DNA of 64,000 bases, taken from the NCBI GenBank assembly GCA_024703855.1, contig CP087965.1, positions 3,836,001 through 3,900,000 of the forward strand. The letters are read 5' to 3'. Below the pieces are notes generated by a model. That model ran no database searches. It was given only the letters and a program-made list of their open reading frames with translations, and had not been told where the DNA came from. The translations under genes and the position numbers were made by a program. Below are positions 53,840 through 63,330 of the stretch, one piece after another. Numbering within the stretch: position 1 is the first letter of the stretch; the number at the start of each line of letters is the position of its first letter. Origin of the DNA: Polaromonas sp. P2-4. Lineage in GTDB: Bacteria; Pseudomonadota; Gammaproteobacteria; Burkholderiales; Burkholderiaceae_C.

Positions 53840-54177
53840 CCCCGCGCTTTTTGTGGGACGTGCGCGAGTCGGCCCTTGCTATTCAGAGTTTCACCGCAGG
53901 CATGGATGCCGCCGCGTACGCTGTCAACGAGATGGCACAGGCCGCAGTAGAGCGCAAATTTGAAATCATCGGCGAGGCGCTCAACCAGTTGACCAAGCTG
54001 GACGCAGCGCTGGCCGCTCGCATTCCAGACTTGCCGCAGATCGTGGCATTTCGCAACCAGTTGATTCACGGCTATGCCACCGTAAACGTTGGCACGGTCT
54101 GGAATGTGGTGCAGAACTCGCTGCCGCCGCTACTCGTTCATGTTCAAGCGGTGTTGGACGAGTTGGGCGGGGCATAA
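53829..54177 (+). CDS. hepT: HepT-type HEPN RNase toxin (DUF86), one frameshift
   Basis: About 115 aa. After MQRDPALF an extra T near 53850 breaks the frame; the other continues LWDVRESALAIQSFTAGMDA, AVERKFEIIGEALNQLTKLD, then the catalytic motif FRNQLIHGYATVN (Rx4HxY), with the Tyr that is AMPylated in characterised homologues. Partner of mntA just upstream. Unlike the HEPN at 20.98 kb it keeps the His. Confidence 0.9.
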
Positions 54178-54242
54178 GCCCACTCCAAGCTTAAATCTTC
54201 TCAATGCCGGGGTATGGATGCCTTACGGCGCTATATGTATGC

Positions 54243-54324
54243 GTTCATATTTTGTGAACATCTAGTGATTTTGAACAAAAGTTGAATTTTGTTTATACTT
54301 GGCTTGCGTTCATAAAACGTGAAC
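54243..54324 (+). promoter_or_regulatory. Promoter and two 17-bp operators of the AbiE module
   Basis: Operators GTTCATATTTTGTGAAC (54243-54259) and GTTCATAAAACGTGAAC (54308-54324) share GTTCAT-N5-GTGAAC-type ends. Between them lie TTGAAC (54271-54276) and TATACT (54294-54299) with 17-bp spacing, a good sigma-70 promoter. One operator is upstream of -35 and the other just past -10, so binding of AbiEi would loop or block the promoter. Confidence 0.75.
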
Positions 54325-54343
54325 ATGTTTAATTTCTGAACAA

Positions 54344-55385
54344 ATGGATGAGCCCACCCTGATCGAGGCGCGCCGCAGCTGCGTTGAAACCGCTGGGCAT
54401 TGAAGTACTCATGACTGACCCGCCCGAAATGGCGACACAGGTCGGGGCGGATGCGTGGCTGCGTATCGGTAAGGGCGGCGAACAAGCTGACTATGCGGCC
54501 ATGGTCCAACGTAAACTGACGCCCGCAACGCTGGGGGCGGCAACCGTGCAGCTCCGGCATGTGGCAAATGCCACCGGGCACCCCGCGTTGCTGGTGACTG
54601 ATTACCTCACTCCGCCCATGGCTGAAAGGTTGCGGGATCAAAAGCAGCAGTTTGCCGACGCGGCAGGCAATGCCTACCTGGAAGGCCCCGGCCTGCTGGT
54701 TTATGTGACGGGTCGCAAGCTGCTAGACAAACGAATTGCCCCCAACGCTGGCAAGGCGTACACCCTGACGGGGCTGAAGGTGATGCTCGCCTTGCTTTGC
54801 GACCCGGCGCTTGCCGACGCGCCGCAGCGTGCCATTGCGGCAGCCGCGGGCGTGGCGCTGGGTGCGATTCCGGCCGTGCTGGCCGACTTGCAGCAGACTG
54901 GACATTTGCTGGTGCTGCCAAAGCGCCGGCGCCTCAATGCCACCAAACGGTTGCTTGACGAATGGGCGCTGGCCTATGCGCGCAGGTTGCGGGCCAAGAC
55001 CTTGCACGCGACCTATGCCGTGAAGGATTTTGACGCCTGGCAACAGTGGCCGCTGGATGCACAGGCATTGTGGGGTGGCGAGCCAGCGGCGAATCTGCTG
55101 GTTCAATACCTCAAGCCGGGCGTGCTCACGATTTATGCAGACAGGCTTCCGCCAAAACTGCTGGTGGAGCAACGCATGACAATTGTTCGCGGCGCGCAGG
55201 TGGGCGACCGTGTGCTTGAGTGGCGCAAACCGTTTTGGGGAAATGTGCCAACTGCGGCCCGGCCAGACACGGTGCATCCCGTGCTGGTGTATGCCGATTT
55301 GCTCGCCACCGGCGATGCCCGCTGCATCGAAACCGCACAACTGGTTTATGACGAATACCTTGCGCGACTTCTCCCTGCGGCCTGA
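54344..55385 (+). CDS. abiEi: AbiEi-type antitoxin of a type IV toxin-antitoxin system, one frameshift
   Basis: A protein of about 345 aa that I assign to the AbiEi antitoxin group from its partner and pattern: VATGHPALLVTDYLTPPMAE-like region, AYTLTGLKVMLALLCDPALA, QRAIAAAAGVALGAIPAVLA (wHTH), LVQYLKPGVLTIYAD and the C-terminal DTVHPVLVYADLLATGDARC. ATG 54344 is preferred; an indel near 54369 separates MDEPTLIEA from the open frame. It should repress its own promoter through the upstream operators. It overlaps abiEii by 38 bp. Confidence 0.78.
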
Positions 55386-56158
55386 GCTTGCCTTGCATGC
55401 CCGTGTGGTTGCGGATGTGGAGGCAGCCGCAGCGACGGTGGGCATCGCGCCGCTCATTGCGGGTGCTTTCGCGCGTGACTTGCATTTGTTCTATGCGCAT
55501 GGCATCAACATGCAGCGAAAAACCGAAGATATTGACTTTGCGTTGGCGGTGCCAGACTGGGCAGCTTTTGCGGTGTTACGCGAGTGCTTGACCTGCAAGC
55601 GGCGCTTTTGAAGGCGCGGCGACAGCGTCGCACCGGCTACGGCATCACAGCGGCTGGCCGGTTGATCTGGTGCCGTTTGACGGCGTCGAGTCCAATGTGC
55701 GAAAGATAGCCTGGCCGCCGCGCGGCGAGTTCGTCATGGACGTGTTTGGTTTTTGCGAGGCGCTTGTTGCAGCGCATCCCGTTTTGTTGCCAGGCAACGT
55801 GCAAACCCGGGTGGTGTCGCTTCCAGCGCTCGCCTTGCTCAAAATCGTTTGCTGGCAAGACCGGCACTACGCATTTCCGCGCAAAGATGCGCACGATCTG
55901 CAGATGATCCTGTGTCACTACCTTTCCGCAGGCAATGAGCCGCGGCTTTGGGACGAGTTTGCCGTCTGGACGCAGGGCGATGACTTTGACTATGAGCTTG
56001 CCGGCCCGCGTATGCTTGGCCACGATATTCGCCGCCTGCTTGACGAATCCGGTCTGGATCAAGTGGCCGATGTGCTGCTGCAGCAAACTGACTCCGGCAA
56101 GCCGGTTCTATTGCCCAATGAGATGAATTCAACCGACCCGGACCGCGCACTTGCCTAG
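55348..56158 (+). CDS. abiEii: AbiEii-type nucleotidyltransferase toxin, one frameshift
   Basis: About 268 aa. The nucleotidyltransferase core has PLIAGAFARDLHLFYAHGIN, MQRKTEDIDFALAVPDW (DxD); then, after an indel near 55595, GWPVDLVPFDGVESNVRKIA, LPALALLKIVCWQDRHYAFP, RKDAHDLQMILCHY. The pattern fits the AbiEii/AbiGii toxin family, which adds nucleotides to tRNA or other targets. Paired with AbiEi; abortive-infection defence. Confidence 0.8.
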
Positions 56159-56205
56159 CTAAATGCCTTGCTGCGCGGCCTGCTAAACACAGAGACACCC
56201 AAGCC

Positions 56206-57708
56206 ATGAACTCAGCCACCATCGTCCAGAAACTCTGGAATTACTGCAACGTGCTGCGCGACGACGGCATGAGCTACGGCGACTATGTCGAGCAGCTCAC
56301 CTATTTGCTCTTCCTCAAGATGGCCGACGAGCGCAGCCAGCCGCCCTGGAGCCAGCCCAGCCCGATTGCCAAGGGCTACGACTGGCCATCGCTGCTGGCG
56401 AAAGACGGTGACGAGCTGTTTGACCATTACCGTCACACGCTGGAAAAGCTGGGTGCCGAGAAGGGCACGATTGGCCTGATTTTTGGCAAGGCGCAAAACA
56501 AGTTTCAGGACCCGGCGAAGCTGCGCCGCCTGGTGGTGGACCTGATCGACGCCGAAAACTGGTCGACCATGGGCGCCGACGTGAAGGGCGACGCCTACGA
56601 AGGCCTGCTGGAGAAAAACGCGCAAGACACAAAAAGTGGCGCGGGCCAGTACTTCACGCCGCGCCCGCTGATTCAGGCCATGGTGGACTGCATCGCACCC
56701 AAGCCGGGCGAAACGGTGTGCGACCCGGCCTGTGGCACGGGCGGCTTTTTGTTTGCCGCGCACAACCATGTGGCAGACCACAACCCTAACCTCACGCGCG
56801 AGCAGAAGAAACACCTGAAAGAGTCCGCCCTGCGCGGCTGGGAGCTGGTGCAAAGCACGGCGCGCCTGGCCGCCATGAACATGATGCTGCACGGCATTGG
56901 CTCCGACAAATCGGTGCCCATCGTGGTGGCCGACGCGCTGGCCGCCGACCCGGGTGACCGCTTTGACGTGGTGCTGGCCAACCCGCCTTTTGGCAAGAAG
57001 AGCAGCACCATGATCACCGGGGCGGAAGGCAAGGTGAGCACCGAAAAAGACGTGATTGAGCGTGACGACTTTTGGGCCACCACGTCCAACAAGCAGCTCA
57101 ACTTTGTGCAGCACATCAAGACGCTGCTCAAGCAGCACGGCCGCGCGGCGGTGGTGCTGCCCGACAACGTGCTGTTTGAAGGCGGCGCGGGCGAAACCAT
57201 CCGCAAAAAGCTGCTGCATGAATGCGATGTGCATACGCTGCTGCGGCTGCCCACCGGCCTGTTTTACGCGCAAGGCGTCAAGGCCAATGTGCTGTTTTTT
57301 GAGCGCAAGCCCGCCAGCGAGACGCCGTGGACCAAGAAGCTGTGGATTTACGACCTGCGCACCAACCAGCACTTCACGCTCAAGACCAACCCGCTCAGGC
57401 GTGAACACCTGGACGAGTTCGTCAAGCTCTACAACCCGACCAACCGGCATGCTAGAGGGGCCATCTGGTCAGCCGAGAACCCGGAAGGCCGTTGGCGTGT
57501 CTACGACTACGCCGAGTTGATCGCCCGCGACAAGGCCAGCCTGGACATTTTCTGGCTCAAGGACGACAGCCTGGCCGACAGCGACAACCTGCCGCCACCT
57601 GACGTGATAGCCCAGGAAATCGTCGACGATCTGGAAGCGGCGCTGGAGCAGTTCAGGTTGATTGCGGGTGACTTGGGGAGCGACCTTGCGGTCGAGGGCA
57701 GTGTTTAG
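56206..57708 (+). CDS. hsdM: Type I restriction-modification methyltransferase subunit HsdM
   Basis: A complete 500-aa N6-adenine methyltransferase. N-terminal helical domain (VQKLWNYCNVLRDDGMSYGD, YVEQLTYLLFLKMADE), SAM motif DPACGTGGFLFAAHNH, catalytic NPPF in VVLANPPFGKKSS. No hsdS or hsdR gene follows in the window; a dispersed repeat starts 4 bp after the stop. So it is an orphan here or its partners lie elsewhere or were lost. It lies at the right end of the defence island. Confidence 0.95.
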   Translation: MNSATIVQKLWNYCNVLRDDGMSYGDYVEQLTYLLFLKMADERSQPPWSQPSPIAKGYDWPSLLAKDGDELFDHYRHTLEKLGAEKGTIGLIFGKAQNKFQDPAKLRRLVVDLIDAENWSTMGADVKGDAYEGLLEKNAQDTKSGAGQYFTPRPLIQAMVDCIAPKPGETVCDPACGTGGFLFAAHNHVADHNPNLTREQKKHLKESALRGWELVQSTARLAAMNMMLHGIGSDKSVPIVVADALAADPGDRFDVVLANPPFGKKSSTMITGAEGKVSTEKDVIERDDFWATTSNKQLNFVQHIKTLLKQHGRAAVVLPDNVLFEGGAGETIRKKLLHECDVHTLLRLPTGLFYAQGVKANVLFFERKPASETPWTKKLWIYDLRTNQHFTLKTNPLRREHLDEFVKLYNPTNRHARGAIWSAENPEGRWRVYDYAELIARDKASLDIFWLKDDSLADSDNLPPPDVIAQEIVDDLEAALEQFRLIAGDLGSDLAVEGSV

Positions 57709-57711
57709 TTC

Positions 57712-57763
57712 GCTATAACTTTAATAGCTGATTGCGCACGTTTTGTATGGGGTAGAGCCACTT
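57712..57763. repeat. Dispersed palindromic element, copy 14 (intergenic, right after hsdM)
   Basis: GCTATAACTTTAATAGC (57712-57728), then TGATTGCGCACGTTTTGTAT and GGGGTAGAGCC. The remaining ~200 bp to the lipoprotein gene hold an open but unrecognised stretch (57775-57908; RLPVFKSELQAWLIQKNRVL). Confidence 0.85.
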
Positions 57764-57978
57764 TTTGCTCTCAACGCAGTCCAGCACGCGCCTGCCGGTG
57801 TTCAAGTCCGAGCTGCAGGCTTGGCTGATCCAGAAAAACAGAGTGCTGGCGTTTGTGCATGCCAAGACCGCTGAGGCGACGGCGCGCTGCTGGTGTTGCT
57901 GCGGCCTGCTTTGGCGCTGAGGGTGTAACAAACAAAAACTCCACTGAACTGTGGGAAAACGCCGCGCCTCTAACATTT

Positions 57979-58317
57979 ATGAAGCAATCCATGAAAGGCG
58001 TGGCGAAACGCCTTACCTTTTCGCTGCTTGTCGTGTCTGCCCTGAGTGGATGCGCGGTCTATGGGCCAGCCTACCCCGGACCCTATGCGTATGGAACGGA
58101 TGCCAATGGCCAACTCGTTTATGTGGCGCCTCCCGTTTATGCTGCCCCGTACCCGTACCCTTACTACTATGACCCTTTGTACATAGGGCCGCCTGTATCC
58201 TTCAACTTCGGCTTTCACTCATTCCGCGGTCATCGCCACCATGATCGGGGCTTTCGGGGTGGGCATGGCGGCTTCCGGGGAAGTCCCGGCGGTTCTTTCC
58301 GGCGCGGTCACCGGTAA
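57979..58317 (+). CDS. Small lipoprotein with Tyr/Pro- and Gly-rich region
   Basis: A 112-aa secreted protein with a lipobox (VVSALSGCAVYG) and a low-complexity mature part: YPGPYAYGTDANGQLVYVAP, PYPYPYYYDP, then a Gly/Arg/His-rich tail (RGHRHHDRGFRGGHGGFRGS). Resembles small outer-membrane or surface lipoproteins of unknown role. Two Met codons (57979, 57991) could start; the first has weak site. It is just outside the defence island. Confidence 0.7.
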   Translation: MKQSMKGVAKRLTFSLLVVSALSGCAVYGPAYPGPYAYGTDANGQLVYVAPPVYAAPYPYPYYYDPLYIGPPVSFNFGFHSFRGHRHHDRGFRGGHGGFRGSPGGSFRRGHR

Positions 58318-58439
58318 TTTCCTGATTCCTCGTGGCTGAATCGTGCATTCGTGACCTTATGGTTTTGTTGCCAGCCTGAATGCGCGCAGGGTACCAATTC
58401 AAGCCGGTTACGGCTTCTCTTTGAGAACGAAATTGGCCG

Positions 58440-58483
58440 ACCGCCCAATAAACTCGGGCGCAAGCAGCTATTAATTCAATAGC
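58440..58483. repeat. Dispersed palindromic element, copy 15 (intergenic, inverted)
   Basis: Arm CCCAATAAACTCGGGCGCAA, then GCTATTAATTCAATAGC (58467-58483). Between two convergent genes. Confidence 0.85.
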
Positions 58484-58495
58484 GCTGCAGCACAA

Positions 58496-59496
58496 TCATG
58501 CCACTGCAGCCACCACCCGAACCAGCGGCTGCCCGGCCAGCCAGGCCTGCAGGCACTCGGTCACCCCGGTCGCAAAGCGCTGGAACACCGGTTCGGTCAC
58601 AAAACCCAAATGCGGCGTGAGCAGCACATTGGGCAACTGGCGCAGCGGGTCGTCCGGCGGCAGCGGTTCCACATCAAACACATCAAGCGCGGCAAAACCG
58701 GGCTGGCCTTTTCGAGGGCCTTGACCAGCGCCGCGCCGTCGACCAGTGCCGAGCGCGAGGTGTTGACGAGCAGGCTGTCCGGCCGCATCAGCGCCAAGCG
58801 TTCGGCATTGAGCAAATGGTGGCTGGCCGGCGTCGGCACCAGGTGCAGGCTGACGACCCGGGCGCTGGCCAGCAAGTCTTCAAGCGACACCGCCGTGGCG
58901 CCGTGCTCAGCAGCACGCTCTTGGGTCATGCGCGGGCTCCAGGTGATGACCTGCATGCCCAGCGCCTGGCCGACCTTGGCGACGCGTCCGCCGATTTCAC
59001 CGAGGCCGATCAGGCCCAGCGTCTGGCCGTGCAGTACACCGGCCAGCGGCTCGGGTTGGTCAGCGCGCCACTGGCCGCGGCGCAACAGGGCGGTTTGTTG
59101 TTCGAGCTGGCGTGTGGCGGCCAGAATCAGCGACCAGGTCATCTCGCAGGTGCTGTCTTTGGACGGGCCCCATTCGGTGTGGCTGACGGGAATGTTTCGT
59201 GCCGCCAGCGCTGCCAGGTCCAGCGTGGTGTTGCGCGTGCCGGTAAACACCAGGTAACGCAGTTTGGGCAGCCTGGCCAGCAAGGCCGCATCAAACGGCG
59301 TGCGGTCGCGCACCAGCACCACGGCGTCGGCGTCTTGCAGGGCGTTGACCAGCGCCTCGCCGTGCAGCGGCAGATGGTGCACGATCACATCGGCTTGTGC
59401 ATCAATCGCGCGCCAGTCGCCGAGCCGGCGCAGTGCCTGCTCGGCGTCGCCGACGATCACGATTTTGGGGCGGCTGGCGGGCGGCTGTCTGCTCAT
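58496..59496 (-). CDS. D-2-hydroxyacid dehydrogenase family protein, one frameshift
   Basis: About 333 aa. NAD motif [56 protein letters not shown], and the catalytic His in [17 protein letters not shown]. One indel near 58705 separates the ends ([20 protein letters not shown]). It lies just downstream of the prpD-like gene with 35 bp between, and probably acts on a 2-hydroxy- or phosphoglycerate-like acid. Confidence 0.9.
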
Positions 59497-59530
59497 GAAC
59501 GCTCCGGCGTGGCGAGTGCGATGACGCTGC

Positions 59531-60880
59531 CTACGCTGCCTTCACCCCCAGCGCCCAGCAGGCGTTGATCAGCTCGCGGGTTCTGCCTGTGCCCAAAATC
59601 GAATCAGACAAGCCCCGGAATTTCGCTTCCAGCTGGGCATCCGACATCGGGTTTTTCAGCGAGCCAATGGCGTGCTCGACAAACACATGGACGCGGCGGC
59701 CATCTTTGAGCACGGCGGTCACGTCGGCGCTGGCTTCGTCAATCGAGTCATCGACGGTGGCGACGACCTTGCGGCGCAGCGCCACCATGTCGGCGCGGTT
59801 GACGACCTCATCCGAAAACTCTTCTTCGGCGGCGCGGCCAAAGGTGAGGCCAGCGGCGCAGCCGTGGTAGACGCTGAACTTGGCCTGCAGGCCATCGGCG
59901 GGCTCTTTTTGCCGGTGAGCTCCAGCACCAGCGAATGCACCTTGAGTTCGATACGCTCGACCTGTTCCGGCGTCACACCCTGCGCACGCAACTGGGCGCA
60001 GGCGTCAATGCTGGGGTGGATCACGATGCCGCAGGCAAAGGGTTTGTAGCTGTTGAAGGAGATCTCGAAACGCTGGCCCAGCTCGTGGGTGATTTCGTTC
60101 CAGTCGTTTTTGGTCGAAACGGTTTGCATCATGCCGCGTGGTGCTTCCAGCGCTTTCGGGCTGGCGGTGTAACCCTGGCTGGCGAGCAGCGCCGACATCA
60201 GGCCGGCCCGTGCGGCGGCGCCGGGGTGAAAGGGCTTGGTCATGGTGCCGAACTGTTCGCGCATGCCGACCGGCTGCGAGGCGGCAATGCCCAGCGCCAT
60301 GGCGGTTTTTTGCACATCCAGCTTCAGCAGCCGCGCGCAGGCAGGCAGCGGCGCCCAAGGTGCCGGTGGAGCCGGTGATGTGCCAGCCGCGGTCGTAATG
60401 GTCGGGGTACATGGCGTTGCCGACGCGGCAGGCCACGTCAATGCCCAGCACCAGCGCATCGATCACCTCGCGGCCCGAGCTGCCCGTGTGCTCGGCCAGC
60501 GCCAGCACGGCCGACGCCACCGGCCCGGCCGGGTGGATGATGGTTTTGAGGTGCGTGTCGTCAAAGTCAAAGGTGTGCGAGGTGATGCCGTTGAGCAGCG
60601 CCGCGCTGGCCATGTCGACCTTTTCACGGCGGCCCAGCACGCTGGCCTGCGCGGCGGGCTGCAGCAGCTTGACGGCGGCCAGTGCCGCGTCGGCGGCCTC
60701 ATGGTGGGCCGCGCCGACGGCGCAGCCCAGCCAGTTCATGAAGGTGCGGTGCGCTTCGTGGTCCACCGCGTCGCTCCAGCCGCCATCCAGATAACCGGGA
60801 TGGGTGGCAACGAACTGAGCCAGGATTTGCGTGATGGGAGGAGCGTTGTGGTCGGCGGCGACCTGGGTATTGCGGGCCAT
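59531..60880 (-). CDS. MmgE/PrpD family protein, two frameshifts
   Basis: About 450 aa, the MmgE/PrpD dehydratase-like fold. Conserved pieces: ALLNGITSHTFDFDDTHLKT, IIHPAGPVASAVLAL, YDRGWHITGSTGTLGAAAC, FEISFNSYKPFACGIVIHPS and FSDEVVNRADMVALRRKV. Frame breaks near 60345 and near 59910. Members dehydrate 2-methylcitrate or isomerise iminodisuccinate; the function here is unknown. Upstream lies a repeat and then a Bug receptor on the same strand. Confidence 0.9.
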
Positions 60881-60926
60881 GGGGGTTTTCCGGAAAAGCG
60901 GGGACTAAAAGGGGGAGTGACAATAT

Positions 60927-60980
60927 GCTATTAAATCAATAGCTACCTGCGCCCATAGATACTGGGCTGCAGGCATTATT
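60927..60980. repeat. Dispersed palindromic element, copy 16 (intergenic)
   Basis: GCTATTAAATCAATAGC (60927-60943), then TACCTGCGCCCATAGATACT and GGGCTGCAGGC. Between the prpD-like gene and a Bug gene. Confidence 0.88.
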
Positions 60981-61000
60981 CGTATGAATTTCGGGCTGAA

Positions 61001-61972
61001 TCAGCTGTCCAGCTCGATCTTGCGGTCTTTGGCCAGCTTGGTCCAGCGGGCGATGTCGGTCTTGATGAAGGCCGCAAACTGTTCGGGCGACATCACCATG
61101 GGTTCAATCGCCTCGACCGCGAGTTTCTCGCGCAGGTCGGGCGCCCTGAGCACGGTGGCCAAGGTTTCATTGAGCTGCTTCACGATGGGTGCCGGTATGC
61201 CGGCAGGGCCGACCACGCCGTACCACTGCTGCGCGTCAAAACCCTTGAAGCCGGATTCATCGAGCGTCGGCAAGTCCTTGAACTGGGGGTGGCGCGTGAG
61301 GCCGGTGACGGCCAGCGGGCGCACCCGGCCCGAGCGGATGTGCGGCACGGCGGCGGCGAGGCCGGGGAACATGGCCTGCGTCTGCCCGCCTATCAGGTCG
61401 GTGAAAGCCGGCGCAATGCCGCGGTAAGGAATGTGCACCATGAAGGAATTGACCTGCTGCTTGAACAGCTCCATGGTCAGGTGCGTGAGTGATCCCGCGC
61501 CGGCCGAGCCGTAGCTCACCCTGCCAGGGTTCTTTTTCAGGTAGTCGATGAACTCCTTGACCGTGGTGACGGGCAGGGCGGCATTGACCACCAGCACATT
61601 GGGCGTGGCGCCAATCATGCCGATGGCGGTGAAGTCCTTGATCGGGTCATAAGGCAGCCTGCGCGTGGCGGGGCTGGTGCCGTGCGTGGCGACATAACCC
61701 TGCATCAGCGTGTAGCCATCGGGCGCGGCGCGCATGGTGGCTTGGCAGGCAATCACGCCGCCACCACCGCCCTGGTTGTCCACGATAAAACTCTGCTTGA
61801 GCAGGTTGCCCCAGCGTTCGGTCACGGTGCGGCCCACCATGTCGCTGCCGCCGCCGGCGGCTACCGGCACGATGTAGCGGATGGGTTTGGCCGGGTAGGC
61901 GGTCTGGGCCAGTGCCAGGCTGGGGGCGTAAATCAGGGCGGGGGCTGCCTGCAGCAGGGTGCGTCGTTTCAT
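61001..61972 (-). CDS. Bug/TctC-type periplasmic substrate-binding protein
   Basis: An intact fifth Bug receptor (323 aa). Signal KRRTLLQAAPALIYAPSLAL, then AQT; motifs AYPAKPIRYIVPVAAGGGSD, VDNQGGGGGVIACQ, SYGSAGAGSLTHLTMELF, PYRGIAPAFTDLIGGQTQAM. The start is ATG 61972 rather than 61993 because the signal then begins with KRR. It lies between the GntR regulator and the prpD-like gene, so its ligand is probably the substrate of that small pathway. Confidence 0.93.
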   Translation of the reverse strand: MKRRTLLQAAPALIYAPSLALAQTAYPAKPIRYIVPVAAGGGSDMVGRTVTERWGNLLKQSFIVDNQGGGGGVIACQATMRAAPDGYTLMQGYVATHGTSPATRRLPYDPIKDFTAIGMIGATPNVLVVNAALPVTTVKEFIDYLKKNPGRVSYGSAGAGSLTHLTMELFKQQVNSFMVHIPYRGIAPAFTDLIGGQTQAMFPGLAAAVPHIRSGRVRPLAVTGLTRHPQFKDLPTLDESGFKGFDAQQWYGVVGPAGIPAPIVKQLNETLATVLRAPDLREKLAVEAIEPMVMSPEQFAAFIKTDIARWTKLAKDRKIELDS

Positions 61973-62048
61973 GGGTGTGTCTCCGAAGGGCATTTAAAAA
62001 GATCAGGGGGTGCCGCTGCTGGTTGTGACCAGTCTTCTGGGCTGCTTT

Positions 62049-62775
62049 TTATTCAGGGGCTATTGGGTTTTTGGGCGGCTCCGCGTCAAGCAGGCGCGTG
62101 TAGGCATCGCCCACGTGGTGCGCCATCAGCGCCTCGCAACGCGCTGCATCGGCATCGCGCAGGGCCTGCACAATCTCGACATGCTCGGCAATCGAGGCCT
62201 GCATGCCGACGTCCTGCGACAGATTTTTCAGGCGCGACAGGTGCAGCTTCTGCACGATGCCGCGGTAGGTGTCAGACAGCTGCCGGTTGCCGGCCGCTTC
62301 CACAATCGCCCAGTGAAAACGCAGGTTTTCGGCGTAATAACGCTGCACGTCGTGCTGCCCGGCGGCCTCCAGCATGGCGTCAACCGAGGCCGTCAGCAGC
62401 GCCAGCAGGGCCTCGCGTTTTTCGGTGGCTAAACCGGCGACGCAGCGTCCCGCAAAACCGTCCAGCAGCCCGCGCATCTGGTAGAGGTCACGAATTTCAG
62501 CGGCTTCGAGCTGGCGCACAAAAACGCCCTGAATGCTTGCGTGCAACCACCAGCCCCGAGCTTTCCAGCTCACGCAGGGCCTCGCGCACCGGCACCCGTG
62601 AGACCTGCAGCCGGTTGGCCACATCGGGCTCGTTGATGCGCTGGCCCGGTGCCAGCACGCCTTTGAGAATCAGCCCCAGCATGTCGTCGCGCACCAGCTT
62701 GGCCAGCGTGGTGTCGCGCACATCGCTAAAGCGGTCGACAGAGGATTCGGTAAGCCAGGGCAGCATGAAGTGCAA
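62049..62775 (-). CDS. GntR family regulator, FCD (FadR) subgroup, one frameshift
   Basis: About 240 aa. Winged helix: KLVRDDMLGLILKGVLAPGQ, RINEPDVANRLQVSRVPVRE, ALRELESSGLVV. The FCD effector domain follows: EIRDLYQMRGLLDGFAGRCV, NLRFHWAIVEAAGNRQL, EHVEIVQALRDADAARCEAL. An indel near 62540 breaks the frame after VARKHSG. It is first in the gene order of the cluster (GntR, Bug, PrpD, dehydrogenase) and likely represses it. Confidence 0.9.
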
Positions 62776-62793
62776 TCTTTAGGATTTTATATA

Positions 62794-62803
62794 TCGTATA
62801 CGA
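62794..62803. promoter_or_regulatory. Palindrome TCGTATACGA, probable GntR operator
   Basis: A perfect 10-bp palindrome with a GTATAC core, 19 bp upstream of the GntR start codon, as expected for FadR-subgroup autoregulation. Confidence 0.6.
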
Positions 62804-62944
62804 AAATGGATAAATCGCAAAATGAATTGCGGCGGGGTTGTAACAGGGGTTGTTGGCGGGCCAATGATCGGCCGGCGGCAAGGCGCAGGCAATGGCCTGC
62901 AGAATTTCGGGAAAGCCGCGCTGCGGCTGAGCGTGGTGCTGCGT

Positions 62945-63283
62945 TCAGGGCAGGCGGTTGTCGCTGCGGATGTCTCTGACCTCGCGCACTTCCACGTCGA
63001 CCACATCGCCGGCACGGGCGGGGGACGCCGTGCCTTCAGTACGGGGCCCACCCGGCCACATGCCTTGGGGCGAAAATTTTTGAAAGCGGCTAAACACCAT
63101 GGCGGGTGCTGGCTTGCGCCCCGTGATCAGGGATTTGAGCAGGCTGACGGCCACGACGATCAGTGCGGCCAGCAGCAGGCTGACGGCAAAGATGGCGGCA
63201 AACAGGCCCAGAGCCAGTTTCAGGATAAAACGCAGAACTCTACTTACGAAGCTGGGCACGTGAAAATCCTTTAAACCTCGCAA
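62945..63283 (-). CDS. Hypothetical single-TM protein
   Basis: A 112-aa protein with one long hydrophobic stretch (about residues 15-48: FILKLALGLFAAIFAVSLLL, AALIVVAVSLLKSL) and an acidic C-terminus (DVVDVEVREVRDIRSDNRLP). I recognise no family. The Mpo1-like gene lies upstream on the same strand with a 47-bp gap. Confidence 0.65.
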   Translation of the reverse strand: MRGLKDFHVPSFVSRVLRFILKLALGLFAAIFAVSLLLAALIVVAVSLLKSLITGRKPAPAMVFSRFQKFSPQGMWPGGPRTEGTASPARAGDVVDVEVREVRDIRSDNRLP

Positions 63284-63330
63284 ATGGAGGCGGAGGACGC
63301 AGTTTCAAGCCGCGCGGGCCGTTGGCAAAA

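Noticed and set aside
57775..57908. Open stretch after hsdM as an hsdS or hsdR remnant
   Set aside because: The readable peptide (RLPVFKSELQAWLIQKNRVL) shows no target-recognition or helicase motif.
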